This document shows positions 1-13,104 of a DNA stretch of 64,000 bases, in pieces. Numbering within the stretch: position 1 is the first letter of the stretch; every line of letters begins with the position of its first letter. The notes below the pieces were generated by a model. That model did no database searches and was not told where the DNA came from. It saw only the letters and a list, made by a program, of their open reading frames with translations. The stretch comes from Oegoconia quadripuncta (taxonomy: Eukaryota > Arthropoda > Insecta > Lepidoptera > Autostichidae). The stretch spans positions 14,262,865 through 14,326,864 of the forward strand of contig OX438750.1 in assembly GCA_949316235.1 (NCBI GenBank), given 5' to 3'. The translations under genes were made by a program, and so were the position numbers.

Positions 1-494
1 AGACTTTGATTAGGTCCGCTACGGACTGCGCACGCGTGAAAATTGTCTGTCGTCTCGTTTGTACGGTCGGCCTAGAAAGTGAACTGTTGTGGTAAATTGT
101 AAAATCGTAACATTTAGGTTTATTGGTATTTTTCTTTATTATAAAGCTTTCAGCCGCATTAAGAAAATGTTATAATATATAAAGACCAACCAAGCTTCCA
201 CTACTTACGAAAGGAGAAAATAGTAATTCGAAATATTCGAAATTTCCTACTTTGTACACAACGCAACCTATTAAGCGACTGTCGTCATTTAACACATTGG
301 CTGCCATGAAGCAGACACAATTGAAAATCCGTTGTTTGCGGACACCCAGCCGTAACAAATAAATATTTTTGCGATCGATCGCTACAAATTTGCAGTTTAG
401 CGAGTTTCGATTCGATCGCTAAATTTAGTACAACGTAAGCTCCCTATAAGTAAATTATGGTAACTCGATATGTCTATCCATTAGGCGTTTATCT
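1..494. other. No gene seen
   Basis: AT-rich sequence with no coding exon or named repeat that I recognise. If the Snoo-like gene runs leftward from 19358 this may be part of its long intron. Confidence 0.4.
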
Positions 495-748
495 TTAAAT
501 AAATAAATATATTTGCACATATACACAGCGCCACTAAGCAACTTGGCTTGTATTATGGATACCAATTGTTGATAAACTACACAAATACATTTTTTTTTGT
601 AAATCATTACATATATAAATAAAAAAACATCCATAACTCGGGAACATATGTCTGTATACATAATAAAAACATATGCCCCTAGCGGGACTCGTACCCCCGA
701 CCTTTCGGTGTAGCAGTCCGAGTTTCTAACCAGTACACCAATCGTCAA
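495..748 (-). mobile_element. tRNA-derived SINE (family 1)
   Basis: On the minus strand there is a degenerate tRNA-like head (A-box-like 'ggtgtactggttag', B-box-like 'gtacgagtccc'), then the shared SINE body ('gagttatggatg') and a 3' part containing 'ggcgctgtgt' and an (AAAT)n-like tail. The same order recurs at 11.08, 12.35, 15.03, 16.73, 40.72 and 47.94 kb, which defines the family. Confidence 0.75.
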
Positions 749-1289
749 ACTTCTAAGGCGCTTTACTTCTAGGGCGCTTACGTGGCAACAAATTTACTTG
801 GCACGACAGCAAGTGACCGTGTTGGCTTAATAGCTATTTTGTCTATTAGTAAATCAGCATGATCTCAGAGCAGCCTATTTTTGCGTAAGTTTATTTTAAT
901 ATACTGAACTCTAGATATAAAGTTAGCGTAAGTGAAATTTGGAAACCGTTGTTACTCTGGTATGACCACAAGGATTTTCTTGTACGTTCTTATTTTGTCC
1001 CCCAGTCCTCCAAATAAGTTGAGGTCCCCTGAAATATTCGCTTAACATCAGGTCTGATTGAAACCGTTTGTTTCGCGGTAAGAATTAACCTGGGTAACTT
1101 TCGCCTGATAGTGGTGATGGAAAGGATGATGAGCTATTAATATAATATAATAAGAAGGTATCATCAGAATCTTAGAATTTAAACAAATTACTAGATTGTT
1201 AATTAATGTGATCGACTAATATGATAAGAATATAAGCAGAATTAATATGTACCTACTTCCTTGCGACTCACGGTCATAATTTGTCTCGA
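749..1289. other. No gene; one SINE-2 scrap
   Basis: Around 1000-1070 there is a short diverged match to the 3' part of SINE family 2 ('cttaacatcagg'). Nothing else is recognised. Confidence 0.4.
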
Positions 1290-1476
1290 TATTCTAAATC
1301 TGCCGCCAAACAGCAATCTTAATAGCATTGTTGTGTTCCGGTTGTCAGAGATAAGATAGCCAGTCCCCCAAATAAGATGGGGTTTCCGGGTAAGTACGCT
1401 ACCACCTTCGGCCTCATCTTCACTTAACATCAGGTGTGATTGAGATCAAGTGCTAACTCGTAATGGATAAAAAAAA
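1290..1476 (+). mobile_element. SINE family 2, 5'-truncated
   Basis: This is the 3' part of a repeat also found at 31.16, 31.91, 40.59 and 46.79 kb. It carries the shared blocks 'ctgccgccaaacagcaa', 'gagataagatagccagt' and 'cttaacatcaggtgtgatt', followed by an A-rich tail. The tRNA-like head seen in the 31.16 kb copy is missing. Confidence 0.7.
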
Positions 1477-2027
1477 GTATTTTTCAATAGCTTTAGTTAT
1501 TCTATGAAAATTGCCGGTAAACCACTTTCTGCTTCCACCGTACCTGCCTATAAAGCGAAGAGGTAACAATTTAAGATGGGGTGGGAGGAGACCAGTTCAT
1601 TGAATGACAGGGGCTTCAGGTCGATGACCTTGATTTGGCACCGTGCACGTGTATTGAGGGTTCATATTTTATAGAGAGAAATAGATTAAAAAACGGAACA
1701 CATTCGTCGCGTCAAAAATTTGGAAAAACTTTCGACGCGTTCTATTGATAATTTGTATGGATACATTTTATTTGTTCAGATTATTTAGTTAATATTCAAA
1801 TAAAAGTTTAATGCAACTATTTCAAGTAGGTTTGACCTGAATACTCTTTATACATAATAAACAACATAACTTAGTTGATATTGTTTCTCATCACATATAG
1901 TACTTATTAATGTTTTGCATGCCTATAAGATAACACTTTTTGAATTCAATATGTAGAACTTTCAGATGTACTTAACAATTAGGAAATTATTTGTGCTAAC
2001 CCACTTAATTACTCGTATTGAATTCCG
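1477..2027. other. No gene seen
   Basis: AT-rich sequence without a recognised exon or repeat. Confidence 0.4.
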
Positions 2028-2152
2028 TGATGATAGGTTTGCGTGGAAGAGATCGCTGTTAGCGATAAGGTTGTAGGTTGTAGTTTTTATAAGAATATTT
2101 AAATTTACCTTCCTTATTTAAACAATAAAGCGTATTTGATTGATTGATAATT
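2028..2152 (+). mobile_element. Non-LTR retroposon 3' end with GATT tail
   Basis: The segment ends in 'caataaagcgtatttgatt' plus a GATTGATT tail. A near copy sits at 16826-16949, where flanking target duplications prove transposition. A short simple-repeat tail instead of poly(A) is typical of CR1/L2/jockey-like 3' ends. Confidence 0.6.
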
Positions 2153-2527
2153 TGATTTCAATTTCTTAGAGAATGATGAAATAACAATCGTTATAAATAA
2201 ACTGCGTATCTATTTCATGCATACATGATCTTGTGAATTGTTTACTTTAATGCGTCTTTCGGAGCAAGTCGTGGGGTTCACATAATACATTTCAGCACTG
2301 CAAAGCACCCGTTTTCCCATAAAATATCTTGAAGTGACGCATTGTCGGCTAAGTATTGTAGTTATATGAGCAGAGCCAGTCTTCGAGCTTAGCCATTAGG
2401 ATATAAAGAATTGGCTTCAGAGCCATATTGTACCTTAGATAATAAATAAATAATTTAATAACTTCTTTCAACTAACCAGTATTATTAATTATTGCTATTT
2501 ATTACTGTATCCACACAGTATGAGGTA

Positions 2528-2569
2528 AATAACAGGACGATGGCCCAACTGGGCCATCGTCCTGTTATT
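2528..2569. repeat. Perfect 20-bp stem inverted repeat
   Basis: Positions 2528-2547 and 2550-2569 are exact reverse complements separated by two bases. The stem contains 'gacgatggccca'. It could extrude as a cruciform, or form a hairpin if transcribed. It may be the relic of a palindromic MITE; no parent element is recognised. Confidence 0.8.
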
Positions 2570-2874
2570 GGGCTTATAACTATAAGCGAAAGGAAGGTTT
2601 ACCTTTCGTATAATATTTTCGAAATTTAAAAAGCTAGGTCAGATTGTATTATTTTAAGAAACGTTGCTTACCACTATACGAGTGTCTCCGTGATTGGAAG
2701 AGCACGTCTAAATATTCGATCCTGGTTACGAAGTCGTCGTTCGTCAAGCCCAGTCGGTGGTTACAGGGGCGATTTTAAAACACTGATCGTCAGGTGACCA
2801 CTTTTTTTTTATCGAGTCGTCACGATGACCACTATAATCTGACACAACTCCACAATTCGTACTGGACTCGCGTC

Positions 2875-3155
2875 ACTATTCTACTTTTAGGAAATCTAAT
2901 TAGGAAAACTCTAATTAGGTAATAAAAAAAAGTTATGTTATCCTAAATGCTTGAGACTAATTCGTCGTTTATTACTGGTTGAAGTAAGGATATTTAAATT
3001 ATCAGAACCAAGCGTCCCAGCAATGTATGCCAAATTAGTCATTTAGGATGGAATTAGTGCGGTCGAGACCTTCCATTCCACCAAATCGGAATCTAACTTC
3101 GATTACACCTTCCTATTTCCTAATTAGATTTCCTACAAATAGGATGGTGTAATAA
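2875..3155. mobile_element. Palindromic MITE (family M1)
   Basis: The ends are inverted copies of 'ggaaatctaattagga'. The internal blocks 'cagcaatgtatgcc' and 'cctaaatgc' recur in both orientations. A fuller copy with the same ends lies at 32820-33222. No coding capacity is seen. Confidence 0.65.
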
Positions 3156-3697
3156 GCACATAATGCTTAACTTGAAATGCATGAGCCCAAAATACCCGAA
3201 ATCGAAATACCTTACATTTAAAATGTCAAGTAATGATTTAAAATACATTACGGCCGAATAACCAGAGCCCGAAAATTAAATGTACTAAATACTTAACACT
3301 AAAATATTCAACCATAAAAGACTTGACACTAAAATTAGGTTGACATAATTATTTGTAATGTTTTATTACAAATATGTCAACCTAATTTTAGTGTCAAGTC
3401 AAAAATTATTTTTATTCTTCAGTTAAACTAGTTGATAACAATATATTTATTTATCCAATAATGCTTTTGACCTTTAAACGTACCCATTGTATTCTAATTT
3501 TGGTTTTTAATTTAAGGATAATTGAAAATTTAAAATTGAATTATGCGGTATTTTAAAATCTGACATAATAATTGTTAGTATTTCAAATTCCGCAATTGTA
3601 CAGTAAGGTGTACTAGGTCAAGGTATTATGAATAATAAGGTATTTCAATTTTGGGTATTTTGGACTCATGCATTTTAAGTAAAGGCATTATGTTTTG
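3156..3697. mobile_element. MITE with about 70-bp inverted ends and inner palindrome
   Basis: The left end (3156-3230) is the reverse complement, with some divergence, of the right end (3625-3697); both hold 'aaaatgcatgag' or its complement. In the middle is an exact 26-bp inverted repeat at 3320-3345 and 3375-3400. It has no ORF and is best read as a non-autonomous DNA transposon, possibly with a second palindrome inserted. Confidence 0.6.
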
Positions 3698-4249
3698 CGA
3701 TATTATAATATGTAACCATTATATATCAAACTCTCCCGATGAGATGTGACTATATCCCAGAAACGGAGGACGTAATCCTTGTAAACAGTAACGAACCTTT
3801 TCTGCAACGTAAATTACGTTTTTGGATTGACCTCAATTCGATTCCAATCGAAAAACAGGCCGACTCGCAATAATTTTGTGAATGTCAGAACAAGGAAGAT
3901 CTAATTTTAAATATCTGAATTGTTTAATAACGATAATAATGAGACGGTGTGGCCAGTGATAAGTTTTATTGCGGGTTATCAGAATGGCGCGATCGATGTA
4001 ACCTTGTATGAAAAATATGTTCATTTTTTTCAGATCGTTGTTTAAAATATCAGATAATTACACCTGTTCATATACTCGCATGTATGTAAAGAATACCCAG
4101 CAAAACTAGAGTAAGTAACTGATGAGCCACCTCTTGAGAAGTGATCCCTCTCACAACAGTAATACTAGGGACACAAGAGCGACCCAATATCATACGTAGC
4201 ACATGTTTAAGCTCTCTTCACTGGCCTTGAACGAAAGCATATCATAAAA
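3698..4249. other. No gene seen
   Basis: AT-rich; no recognised exon or repeat. Confidence 0.4.
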
Positions 4250-4500
4250 CCGTCAGAAACTTTTTTTGTGTGTTAAACAGTCGGTCCGGGTTGTATTCAT
4301 TTGGAGACAGCGATAAAGCAAAGTGGACAGCCAACAGGAACCGCTTGAGAATATTGAAAGTCGGGCACAATAGGCCCGCGTCCATCACCTCAATTCATAC
4401 CTTTTTCCAGTGAAAGGAGAAGACGGAGGGCAGTTTATTCCACAACTCACACAAACTCTCAAGGAAGATCCGAGGAAGTCATCAAAGCGTTTGTAGTGTA
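4250..4500 (-). pseudogene. Possible non-LTR reverse transcriptase C-terminal scrap
   Basis: One minus-strand frame around 4395-4460 reads 'LCELWNKLPSVFS', resembling the 'LWNsLP.sVF' block near the C terminus of jockey-like polyproteins (compare the clearer copy at 5535-5738). The surrounding frames are interrupted. The match is short. Confidence 0.35.
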
Positions 4501-5459
4501 ACTTTTCCCTCTGTGATTGTAGTTTGTTGTATCCGCCGCGCCTTGTAACTTGGACCATATAAGAAACATAACTCCATCAAGACTCCCTGCCAAGTTAACA
4601 CACGTTTGGATGGTGATGGCGTTATAATTGCGCCAGCCTGTCGACAGTTTTTAACACTTTCGCATAGGAAACTATCGAGGATACTGTCTAATGAGGATTT
4701 TATTAGACCCCTGACCATAACATTATCAGACATTACGTGCACTTAGATATAAAACCTATATATGGAATTAAGAATCGTTATGGTCGTATGTTTGAAAGTC
4801 TTTCCGTTTGTAATTATAGAAATTGCGTCTAGAGGAAAATGGTCCTAGGAGCGGCTAAGCTGCAGTGATAGTATGTATGAATTATAGAGGCCTATAAATA
4901 TATAGATGATGATGATTTCGGTGGAAAGTCACTATTCCATAATAATCATTAAGTAAACTATAAATAAAAATTCAGAGGACGTCAAACTAAATAAATAATT
5001 TACACAATAAATAATATTACTTGGTTAATTATACATTATAGCGATGTATGGAATTAATGTCAAAATAGTCAATGTAATACAACAACTAAATAAAACTACT
5101 TTTACTCGTAATAATAATAAAAGTAATAGGTAATACCTATTCAATTCAATTCTTTTAAGGAATGGCCCTCCTTTTTAGGATTCTGCCAGCATCAAGTCAG
5201 TCATGTGAGTGACAACATTGCAGATAACCGGTTGACAGATTTTTAATTTATTTACACATCAATGTCAATAATAAAACAGTAACATCAATGTTAACAGATG
5301 GTCTGATGGTAAAATCATATCAAATTCAAGTCAATTATATGTTATGTATGACATTATAAAGAAAATTTATAAATCGCTAGAATATAGAAGTTTGGCAGAA
5401 AAATTAATTGGAAAATCCCCGAGATAACATATTTTTTTTAAATTATCATCCAGTTACCC
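4501..5459. other. No gene seen
   Basis: AT-rich, with (TAA)n-like stretches near 5100. No supported gene. Confidence 0.4.
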
Positions 5460-5775
5460 AAGCCCGGTGTTTTTTATTACTTTTAAAAAGGTTTTTTTTT
5501 TTATGATTGACTGGATTCGCGTTTGACCACAATCTCACCTGATGGAAAGTGACGATGTGGTCGGAGATGAAGCACGCGATCTCAGTAAATGCCTATTGCT
5601 CTTGCTCTTGAAGATCCCAAGGTTGTAGGATTCAGGAAAGACTGACGCCGGAAGGGAGTTCCATTCCTTGGCTGTTCGGATGATGAATGAAGAATCGAAC
5701 TTCTTAGTGCGAATGTTCGGTTCAGCGGTTTTTGCCACAGATAGACACAGGCTTCAAACATAAAGGGCGCCTCTT
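5460..5775 (-). pseudogene. Jockey-like non-LTR retrotransposon, 3' end
   Basis: The minus-strand frame at 5738-5535 contains 'RTKKFDSSFIIRTAKEWNSL', then 'PASVFPESYNLGIFKSKSNR'. This is the conserved C terminus of lepidopteran jockey-type reverse transcriptase polyproteins (family pattern: R.kRF..SFi.Rt...WNsLP..vFP). The 3' untranslated part follows toward 5460. It is a 5'-truncated dead insertion, with no RT catalytic core nearby. Confidence 0.7.
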
Positions 5776-6024
5776 TTTGCATCCGTGTATAAAAAAATCA
5801 TGAATAAAAAACTGCAAATGTGGAAGTCAAGTAAGCAAGTACCTAATCTGCAGACTCTGCAGTTTTGCAGTGGTAGCATAACAACTTGCAATTTAATTTA
5901 TCACGCATTTGTTCCGGTCATCTGCCAAAATGAGCGACATAACAGTGAGTCATACAGCAGCATTTTGACTGATGCGCGCGATATAATGGGTGATAAAGTA
6001 TATCACGTATGGTCACGCCACGCT

Positions 6025-6180
6025 ACCCATGCTGCACTAGGAGCATGACAATCGCGATAAACGTTTAGGTCGCGCGCGATAATAATTGTCCAGCTCATTC
6101 GCTTGGACGAAATATATAACTATCCCACTCTCACGTCGCGTCGCGCGCGACAAACGATGTCATGCTACGGGGGCAGGTGT
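6025..6180 (+). mobile_element. Short repeat (family M2)
   Basis: It shares 'gcgataaacgttta', 'cattcgcttggacgaa' and 'ctatcccactctcac' with copies at 39.54, 40.44 and 46.43 kb. The CpG-rich half-sites occur as inverted ends, suggesting a MITE. Confidence 0.55.
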
Positions 6181-9100
6181 TTCTAATTTTCAAATAAACT
6201 GGTCTCTACATATTTTTAATATTTTCGTTTTTTATAGGCGTTAGATTAATGAAACCTTCGAAAACATGAAAAAAAAATGTGCTAATAAAATATTTTAGCT
6301 TTATATTCCGTGTTCAGCGAAACACCTTTCTTTTTCGAATATTATGGAATTTATGGAGACGTGTTTGACCTAAAAGAAAGACAACACAATATGTCAACAA
6401 TATCAGAACATCCTTGTTCGACTGGTTCTACAGTAATATTAACTGTAATCAAAACGTGCTTTAATGGTGGAAATAAAATACGGCACACCGCTCACCGATA
6501 ACAATAAATACAACTAGTTATGCAAGTCTTTGTTATTATCTGTGCAGAAAATATGTCATAAAGAAGTACTGATTCCAACACACCCTTCGTGCGGGCCAAT
6601 AACCAGTCATAATAAAAGAAAGGAAAAATAATCATATTATAAATTTTGGACACATTTGATTTCAATAATATATAATGTGTGTGGGGGGCAAAAATTAAAT
6701 TTTTGTCAACAATTTATCGTTTATCAGACAGACAGTCATCTGGGCATTGTTCAAAGTCGGCGTCATGGTATTCATACATTGCTCTTCAATTGGTAGCAAG
6801 CTGATTTAAGCTATAACATCCGCAGCTCTCTAAAATAATAGACGGTTATAGAACTGCGGATGGAATAACTTAATTAGACAGCATGTTACAACAAATCACG
6901 TAAAATACCTATGTATGAAAAACTGTGACACCGACTGTACCTATCACTTGCACAGCAAGAGTGGTACTGGATGTAGTATCCGACAGGTGGCGCATAGATA
7001 AACCTTCAAATATGAAAATCAAGGAAGAGAAGGGGAAATTTTAACTAAGTATGAAAAGAATGTACGAAATTATTAAAAGAAAGAATATCGCTGAAATAAG
7101 GAGCTTAGAGATACATATCATCAGTTAGTATAAAAGCAGTAAAAGGACGTAGGTAAGTTAGCCACGCTGGGAGAGAAGGATTATAGACGCTAAATCTTCT
7201 AATCATGAATGGCGTCAAACGAACCAATCATCCCTCTCCACCCAATGCAATCGGCATTGGACGCAGGGGGAGCGTTTGGTGTAGGCAAATTGAAATGCGA
7301 CGTTGCCAGCTCCCGCTTTAAATGCACCCTTAATAATAAAATGAATAACGCGATGTTCGCAATATTAGTGGAATCGGCTCGGGCACAGCGACGTAACAGC
7401 TTTGAAATAACTGACATAACTTGTCTCCTAAACAAAAGCTGCCTTGAGATTTCAGCAAAGCAAGTAATACATTACGCCAGTTAAGAGCATGTTTGGTAAA
7501 CAAACCATTGGTAGGGTGCATTGAACTGTGCGCAGAAACAATGCAACTGGATAACCGGTTGGAATGCACGAGAGACATGCTTACAAGACAAGAAGATTTA
7601 TAAATAAATAGAAAAGCAAGCAAGAAACCTGTTCGTTCTCTACATAATTTTGAATGTGCAGCAAAAAAAATAGCTGAAGCTACGAAAAAGCTGCTAAAAT
7701 CGGCAATTATGATATATTTTCAATCGCGAAATATTAATGCCTGCCGGTTCATAAAGGCATAATTTGGTTTGTCCAGGACCCACCCACAGCTAGTTGTGTA
7801 GGTTTTGTAATAGGTGACCTATTTTTTTACCTATTTCTATTTTGTGGTAAAAAACAACATTTGCCGCCTTACTTAGCGCAAAACAGGGTTTCTGAAATGC
7901 CGTATAGGTACAATGTTCTTAATTTGAATTTGTTATGAATTACGTATAATTCCTTTGTCTCGCGCGAAATTTTATTTTTAATTGCCTTAAAACAAAGAGA
8001 TTTTAAGTGTTGATGAAGGCAGAACGTTTTATCTAAACTGTCTCTAATTTGTCTCATTTTGCCTTTTATGTAGGTACGTATAAAGTTTTATGTACGAATA
8101 GGTATAATCATGCTGGAATTTGTATATTTAGAGTTTTCACGTAAGTACCTACTTACGTGTATAAAAGGCATAACATTATGTAGTAAAACTCAATGATTGG
8201 GTACAAATGAAAGGAAGGAATTTATCTGTATGACTGAACTTTCGTGTCACAAGAAGCCGCCAAAATCGTCCGAAGTCCCTTACAACAGATTAATGAAAAT
8301 ATAAAGAATTTACTAATTGGAGTTATTATTACTCCCGATACTGTTAGAAATGTCAAGAAAGAAGAACAATGGGAGAAAAATTTGCGGAATAGATGTTCTT
8401 TGTTTGTACTATCAAAATAATGGTCGACCAACCTGCTTTTAATATTAGCGAACAATGTAGTAGTAGAACCTGACTACCTATATAGTTCTGTAAACCTTAC
8501 AAAAACTAAGTGGATGCAAATACAGAAATGTACCAAAACAGCTACATAACAAAAACAAATATGAATACCTTCACGCGCAAGCGCAAGCAATAACAATAAG
8601 TGCAAAAACTACACTCTGGCCAGAGTATATGTACCTATATGGCCAGTCAGTACGCTTGACGCCCATCTATAATAAAATCAACATCGACTGTTACCAGGCA
8701 CATAAGTCCGACAAAATCAGCAATGTGATGACACAACCTACGTTTCCTTCGTGGATCTAACTTTCATGTTTGGTCGTGTAACACTTGCAATAGGTATTAG
8801 GCTGAAATAGCCAAGTGCACACTAACCAACCAGTGACTATAATTATAGCAAACCCACAGACTGAGTCGTAAAATAATTTAGATATGGTAGAATCAAGGTG
8901 GAATCTTTACTTTGGGACTTACGTGTGTAAGTTCCTTCGTTTCTAATACACATTGGTTAATTAAAAACATCGGACAAGCGCTAGTTTGCGAGAGTCGATA
9001 TGGAGTCGATATAGGCAAAGATGTATGTGTAAAAAGGCATTCCAAATACGAAATTTCCTGATACCCAATCAAATATCGACTGTCGTTACATTTAGAATAC

Positions 9101-9712
9101 GGAGGCTGAACAATCACAGTTCATTTTTCGAATTGCAAGACTGACTTTGTTGGTAGTGTAAATTTTTAGACGTCGTCGTTGTCACTTTTCACGAAATTAA
9201 TTTCTTACCAGCATAAATTATTTCAGATTTTTCGCTTTGTAAACTTCGTAGATAAGGGGGAGGACCTGTAATTTTGCAGACCTAATATACCTAAATTGTT
9301 TTTATAAAAGTAGTTAGGCATACTCATGCTGTCTATTGTGAAAACTCGTTTTGTAATGACCCTCTTTGCTTTACACATGCAAAGTATCTATAAAATTGCG
9401 CTGACTGAGAAATTCCTTTATAGATGTTCCTATTCGTAGGCAAGAATTCTTTTTGTGAGATTTTCATCCGGTTGAGACTTATGGGCAGTCCTAAAGCCCG
9501 ATTTCCGATGAAGCAGGAGGTTGATCCCATTGTCTTGAAGTTCTTTGTGTTACGTATTTGATGTAGCAATTGGATTTATAAGGTTGGTGTGAACATTCCA
9601 GACAGAATAATATGTCACGTGCCGACAATGCTTTTGAAAAGAGACGAATAAAATAGGTTCATGGAGATTTCTTAAATAAACAAGTCACGATCCATTTGTG
9701 TAAATAAGTATA
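6181..9712. other. 3.5 kb without a recognised gene
   Basis: Open frames exist on both strands around 7.2-7.6 kb, but they overlap each other, match no family that I know and have no convincing splice sites. I see no exon or RNA gene in this stretch. Confidence 0.4.
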
Positions 9713-10030
9713 CAGGGTGCAATTTATTCGTGTAATTCCTGTTTACCTTCTGGTGACTCCACTCCACAGAGTACTTTTGTATATACGGAGCTCCACTCCT
9801 GATTGCGAACAACTTTCCCCTACGGAACCATAGTCGAACTCGATCAAAAATGTTCGATTACCCATACAAAGTAAACCATTCTGAAACAACCTTTAGCATG
9901 GAAATCCAACTATTTTCGGCCGAATTGGGCTATGGTTCCTAGTGAAAAGTTGTTCGCAATCGAATCACCAGTCCAAAATTGTTGGAATTCCATACTAAAG
10001 GTGGTTTCAGAATATACCCGACTATCTATT
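9713..10030. mobile_element. Truncated copy of MITE M3
   Basis: It starts with 'cagggtgcaatttattcgtg' and keeps the internal palindromic blocks ('catacaaagtaaaccattc') of the complete copy at 20818-21175. It lacks that copy's right terminal repeat. Confidence 0.6.
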
Positions 10031-10150
10031 GGCGTTCGTCAGCGTTGTAATCGTTTTTCCTCTCGACTAAGACATATGCTGAGATGGGGGCCTGATTTGA
10101 TACCATTTTGCGACACCGAAAACTAGTTCGATCAAATAGTTTTCTTATTA
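10031..10150 (+). mobile_element. Retroposon 3' fragment
   Basis: It matches, with divergence, the element inserted at 39619-39829 (shared 'gcgacaccgaaaactag' and 'tgctgagatggggg'). It directly follows the truncated M3 copy. Confidence 0.5.
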
Positions 10151-11074
10151 CCCTTCTACCTTCGGGTAAAAATGTGAGTATTGTCTATGACACTCGCATG
10201 CAAATAACCAACAAACCGGTCATGAGCGTGTGAGACATGCATAAATTTAGGGTTTAGTAGGATATCCTACTAACCGCATACCTTCGAGTTATCACTATAC
10301 TTATTTTGATATTACGATAGGAATGTTAGGACACAACACACATTGTAATGAACATTTATAATATATCTCATTAAATATCTACATAAAAAATGACCATGAC
10401 CATAATATCATTTGTAATAATGACGTGAATGTGCGTGATTTTTTTTTTATTTCTCAAGAGCCTTCCTTTTTGAGTTTGGGTTCCAACAGCGTTTGGGTTG
10501 GATGCCAATTGTAGAATCGTCTCCTTTGTTATTTTGTTGGCAATGTAAGTAGGTATCCGCAATGCACTCGTTTTCGGGATTCGATGAATATTTTATAGGT
10601 ACGACCGCCCGACGCCAAGGTTTTAGGCTCGGTGAAACAATTGTTTTATGACTCACATTTTCAAATAATTTTGACATTTCGATATGTTAACAATTAATTA
10701 TTGTAGAGTAGATTTTTAAAAAGGAGAAGGTTCTCAATTCGACTGTATTTTTTGTATGTGTTTTACGCGATATCTTCGTCAATTGTAAACCGATTTAGAT
10801 GATTGTTTTTTTATTTGAAAGAGTGCAAGTTTAGTCAATATACACATAAAAGATGAATATCTGATGATTCACACCGTAGAGAAAACGGAACCTCAGTGAA
10901 GTCGGTTGTGTTGTTAATTTTTGGCGGTTCAAGTATTTTGAAATATGAATAGCATTTAACATTGACGTAACATTGAAGAATTATTATTACCTTGCTATTG
11001 TATATTGTTGTAATATTCATTTTGTTAACTGGGTGCTTATTTATGTGTAATATTTTACACCTCAATTGCAACAG
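10151..11074. other. No gene seen
   Basis: AT-rich; minus-strand frames near 10.4-11.0 kb show no recognisable domain. Confidence 0.4.
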
Positions 11075-11160
11075 ACATTTACCCCTCGCGGGATTCGAAC
11101 CCGCTATGTACCTTTAGTTTCGCTGACAAGGTCGCTATCCACTACACCAATCAGTCGTTA
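11075..11160 (-). mobile_element. SINE family 1, tRNA-like head
   Basis: The minus strand has the A-box-like 'ggtgtagtggatag' and B-box 'gggttcgaatcccg', giving a tRNA-like head followed by 'gaggggtaaatgt'. The sequence cannot fold into a complete canonical tRNA, and the same head recurs in the other SINEs, so it is not called a tRNA gene. Confidence 0.75.
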
Positions 11161-12344
11161 CATTACATCTAGAAATATGTACATCTAGAAGGTTTATTTT
11201 GTTTTGCTTTTCTGGGGCCTTAACATGCCAGTCTTGGCTCGATGATTGAACGCCACTGATTGGCTAAGAAAATTTATCATTCTTACAATAAATTCGGAGA
11301 CATAAAAACTTAAAAACAATATCTCTTACTCAAATCTAGATCTCTTCATGGTCTATGAAGAGATCTTGACTTGAGATGAAAAGGGATATTATTATCGAGT
11401 CCCACTCTCAATACAATTTATTTATGATACTGTTCAATACTCAACAGTCTAGAGTGTCGATTTAAGTTCATCTAAATGTTGAGATCGTTTTATTTAAGAG
11501 TAGTCCTGTAGGCTACCAAAGGTATTCGGGACGACTGAGGATATTCGTGCAAAGAATCAAAGGATTTTACATAGGAAAGCATTATTTATATAGTAAAAAT
11601 TAATATAGCGTAAGTCTGTGGAGTAATTGAATACTCTCAACAAAACAAAATTAGCTTCTTCCTGGGAGGATAAAGCAATACGCAGTTGCTTTTAAAGTCA
11701 AGCTAAACCGTAGGAGTTTTCCAGTTAAATACCGAATTTGTAGAGCACCACGGCGAAATGTCAAGAAGTGAACGGCCTGCCACGCCTGCCCTCGCAGCCA
11801 ATAGCTACGCTGCCTGCTCCCTCACCTTCTAATACCTGTTCAATGTTATTTGCCACTTGTCTTGTACTAGACTCAAAGCTGTGGCTTTGGCCCAGCTAGG
11901 GGAATAGGGATATGCTCGTTGTCTGTATGTTTTTAAACCAGATTGATAAATTTTGCAACCTCTGATAAAGTTACTCTGTCCATGAAGAATAGTGTCAAAC
12001 TATGGAATTAAGCCAAACAGATCAATAATTTTACTATTTGTTATATTTATTTCCCGGTTAAAGTTGGTTATTTCAACTTTCGTTTGATGTGTCTGCGATT
12101 AACGCTATCGCAGCACTTGACTTCTTAAGGCTTGAAGTAGCATGTACACGATCAAGCAGCCGCATCAAGCAAAATATATAATTTTTGACCAAGCCGTGCA
12201 ACAAATTCGTAGTGGCTTAATGGAAGCGTCATTCAACAGGCTTGATTCAAGCCAAATCGTTAAATTGACATAACCTAAATTTATACACTTGGCTTAGGCC
12301 CGTGCAAAATTTACCTCCTTGGAGAGTTTAAACTAATATAAACT
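11161..12344. other. No gene seen
   Basis: Contains a short GC-richer patch at 11750-11830 that resembles repeat sequence but that I cannot name. No exon is recognised. Confidence 0.35.
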
Positions 12345-12440
12345 ATAATAATAAACATCTTTGCACATACACACAGCGCCATCTAGTTCCACACTAAGCA
12401 ACTAGGCTTGTATTATTGATACCAGATGGTTGATAAACTA
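12345..12440 (-). mobile_element. SINE family 1, 3' part only
   Basis: Carries the SINE-1 tail blocks 'acacagcgccatctagttcc' and 'caactaggcttgtatta' without the tRNA-like head. Confidence 0.65.
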
Positions 12441-13104
12441 TGTTCTTAGCTTGTTGATAAATTTTCATCGACTTCATAGTAGTACATTTCACCACACTTC
12501 ACTGAGCGCTGGCACAGGAACGTGAGAATTAGCGTAATAGAGAGGAGGACTATAACCCAGCAATAGGTGGACATGGGCTGAGAGAACGATGATGATTTTG
12601 ATTGGCTTTAGTTTTGGTTAGGCTATTTTGTCAAAATTATTTATAAAGTACTTTCTTTCTCGATTCCCCGACGTGGCCTGCTTTTGCAAATCTCACAATT
12701 TGTCCAGTTTGGACAAAGGAGTTTGTAAAATTATGAACTCGATGATATAAGCAAAGATTGCCGTAGTCGATTATCATCACTTATTTAAAGAAAATAAGGA
12801 GGTAGGTATTTCTAGTACACATATTATAAAACATATCTTACAAGGACAAAACTTAACGTAGAAGATGAAATTATGCATTGCGAAAACTTGAAGGTTACAG
12901 ATCAATCTGATTCTATAAGAGCTTAGATTAGGTAAATAATCTAAATGTGAGGGTCTAATATGATTCCTACAGACTTATAATAAAAGTAGACCAGACAATA
13001 ATTTATACGCAATGGCGATGCGTAGGTCGTCTAGGCAGCTTAAGGCATACATACGAGATATAGGTTACATTAGAAAAATTGTGTATACTGATAAACCAGA
13101 CACT
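12441..13104. other. No gene seen
   Basis: AT-rich with no recognised exon. The segment at 12550-12590 ('cccagcaataggtggacatg') resembles a retroposon 3' tail. Confidence 0.35.

Noticed and set aside
4482..4742. 86-codon minus frame
   Set aside because: No recognisable domain. A neighbouring frame looks like a weak retrotransposon remnant instead.
7199..7623. Three overlapping frames of 78-97 codons
   Set aside because: They overlap on both strands, and there is no domain or splice evidence.
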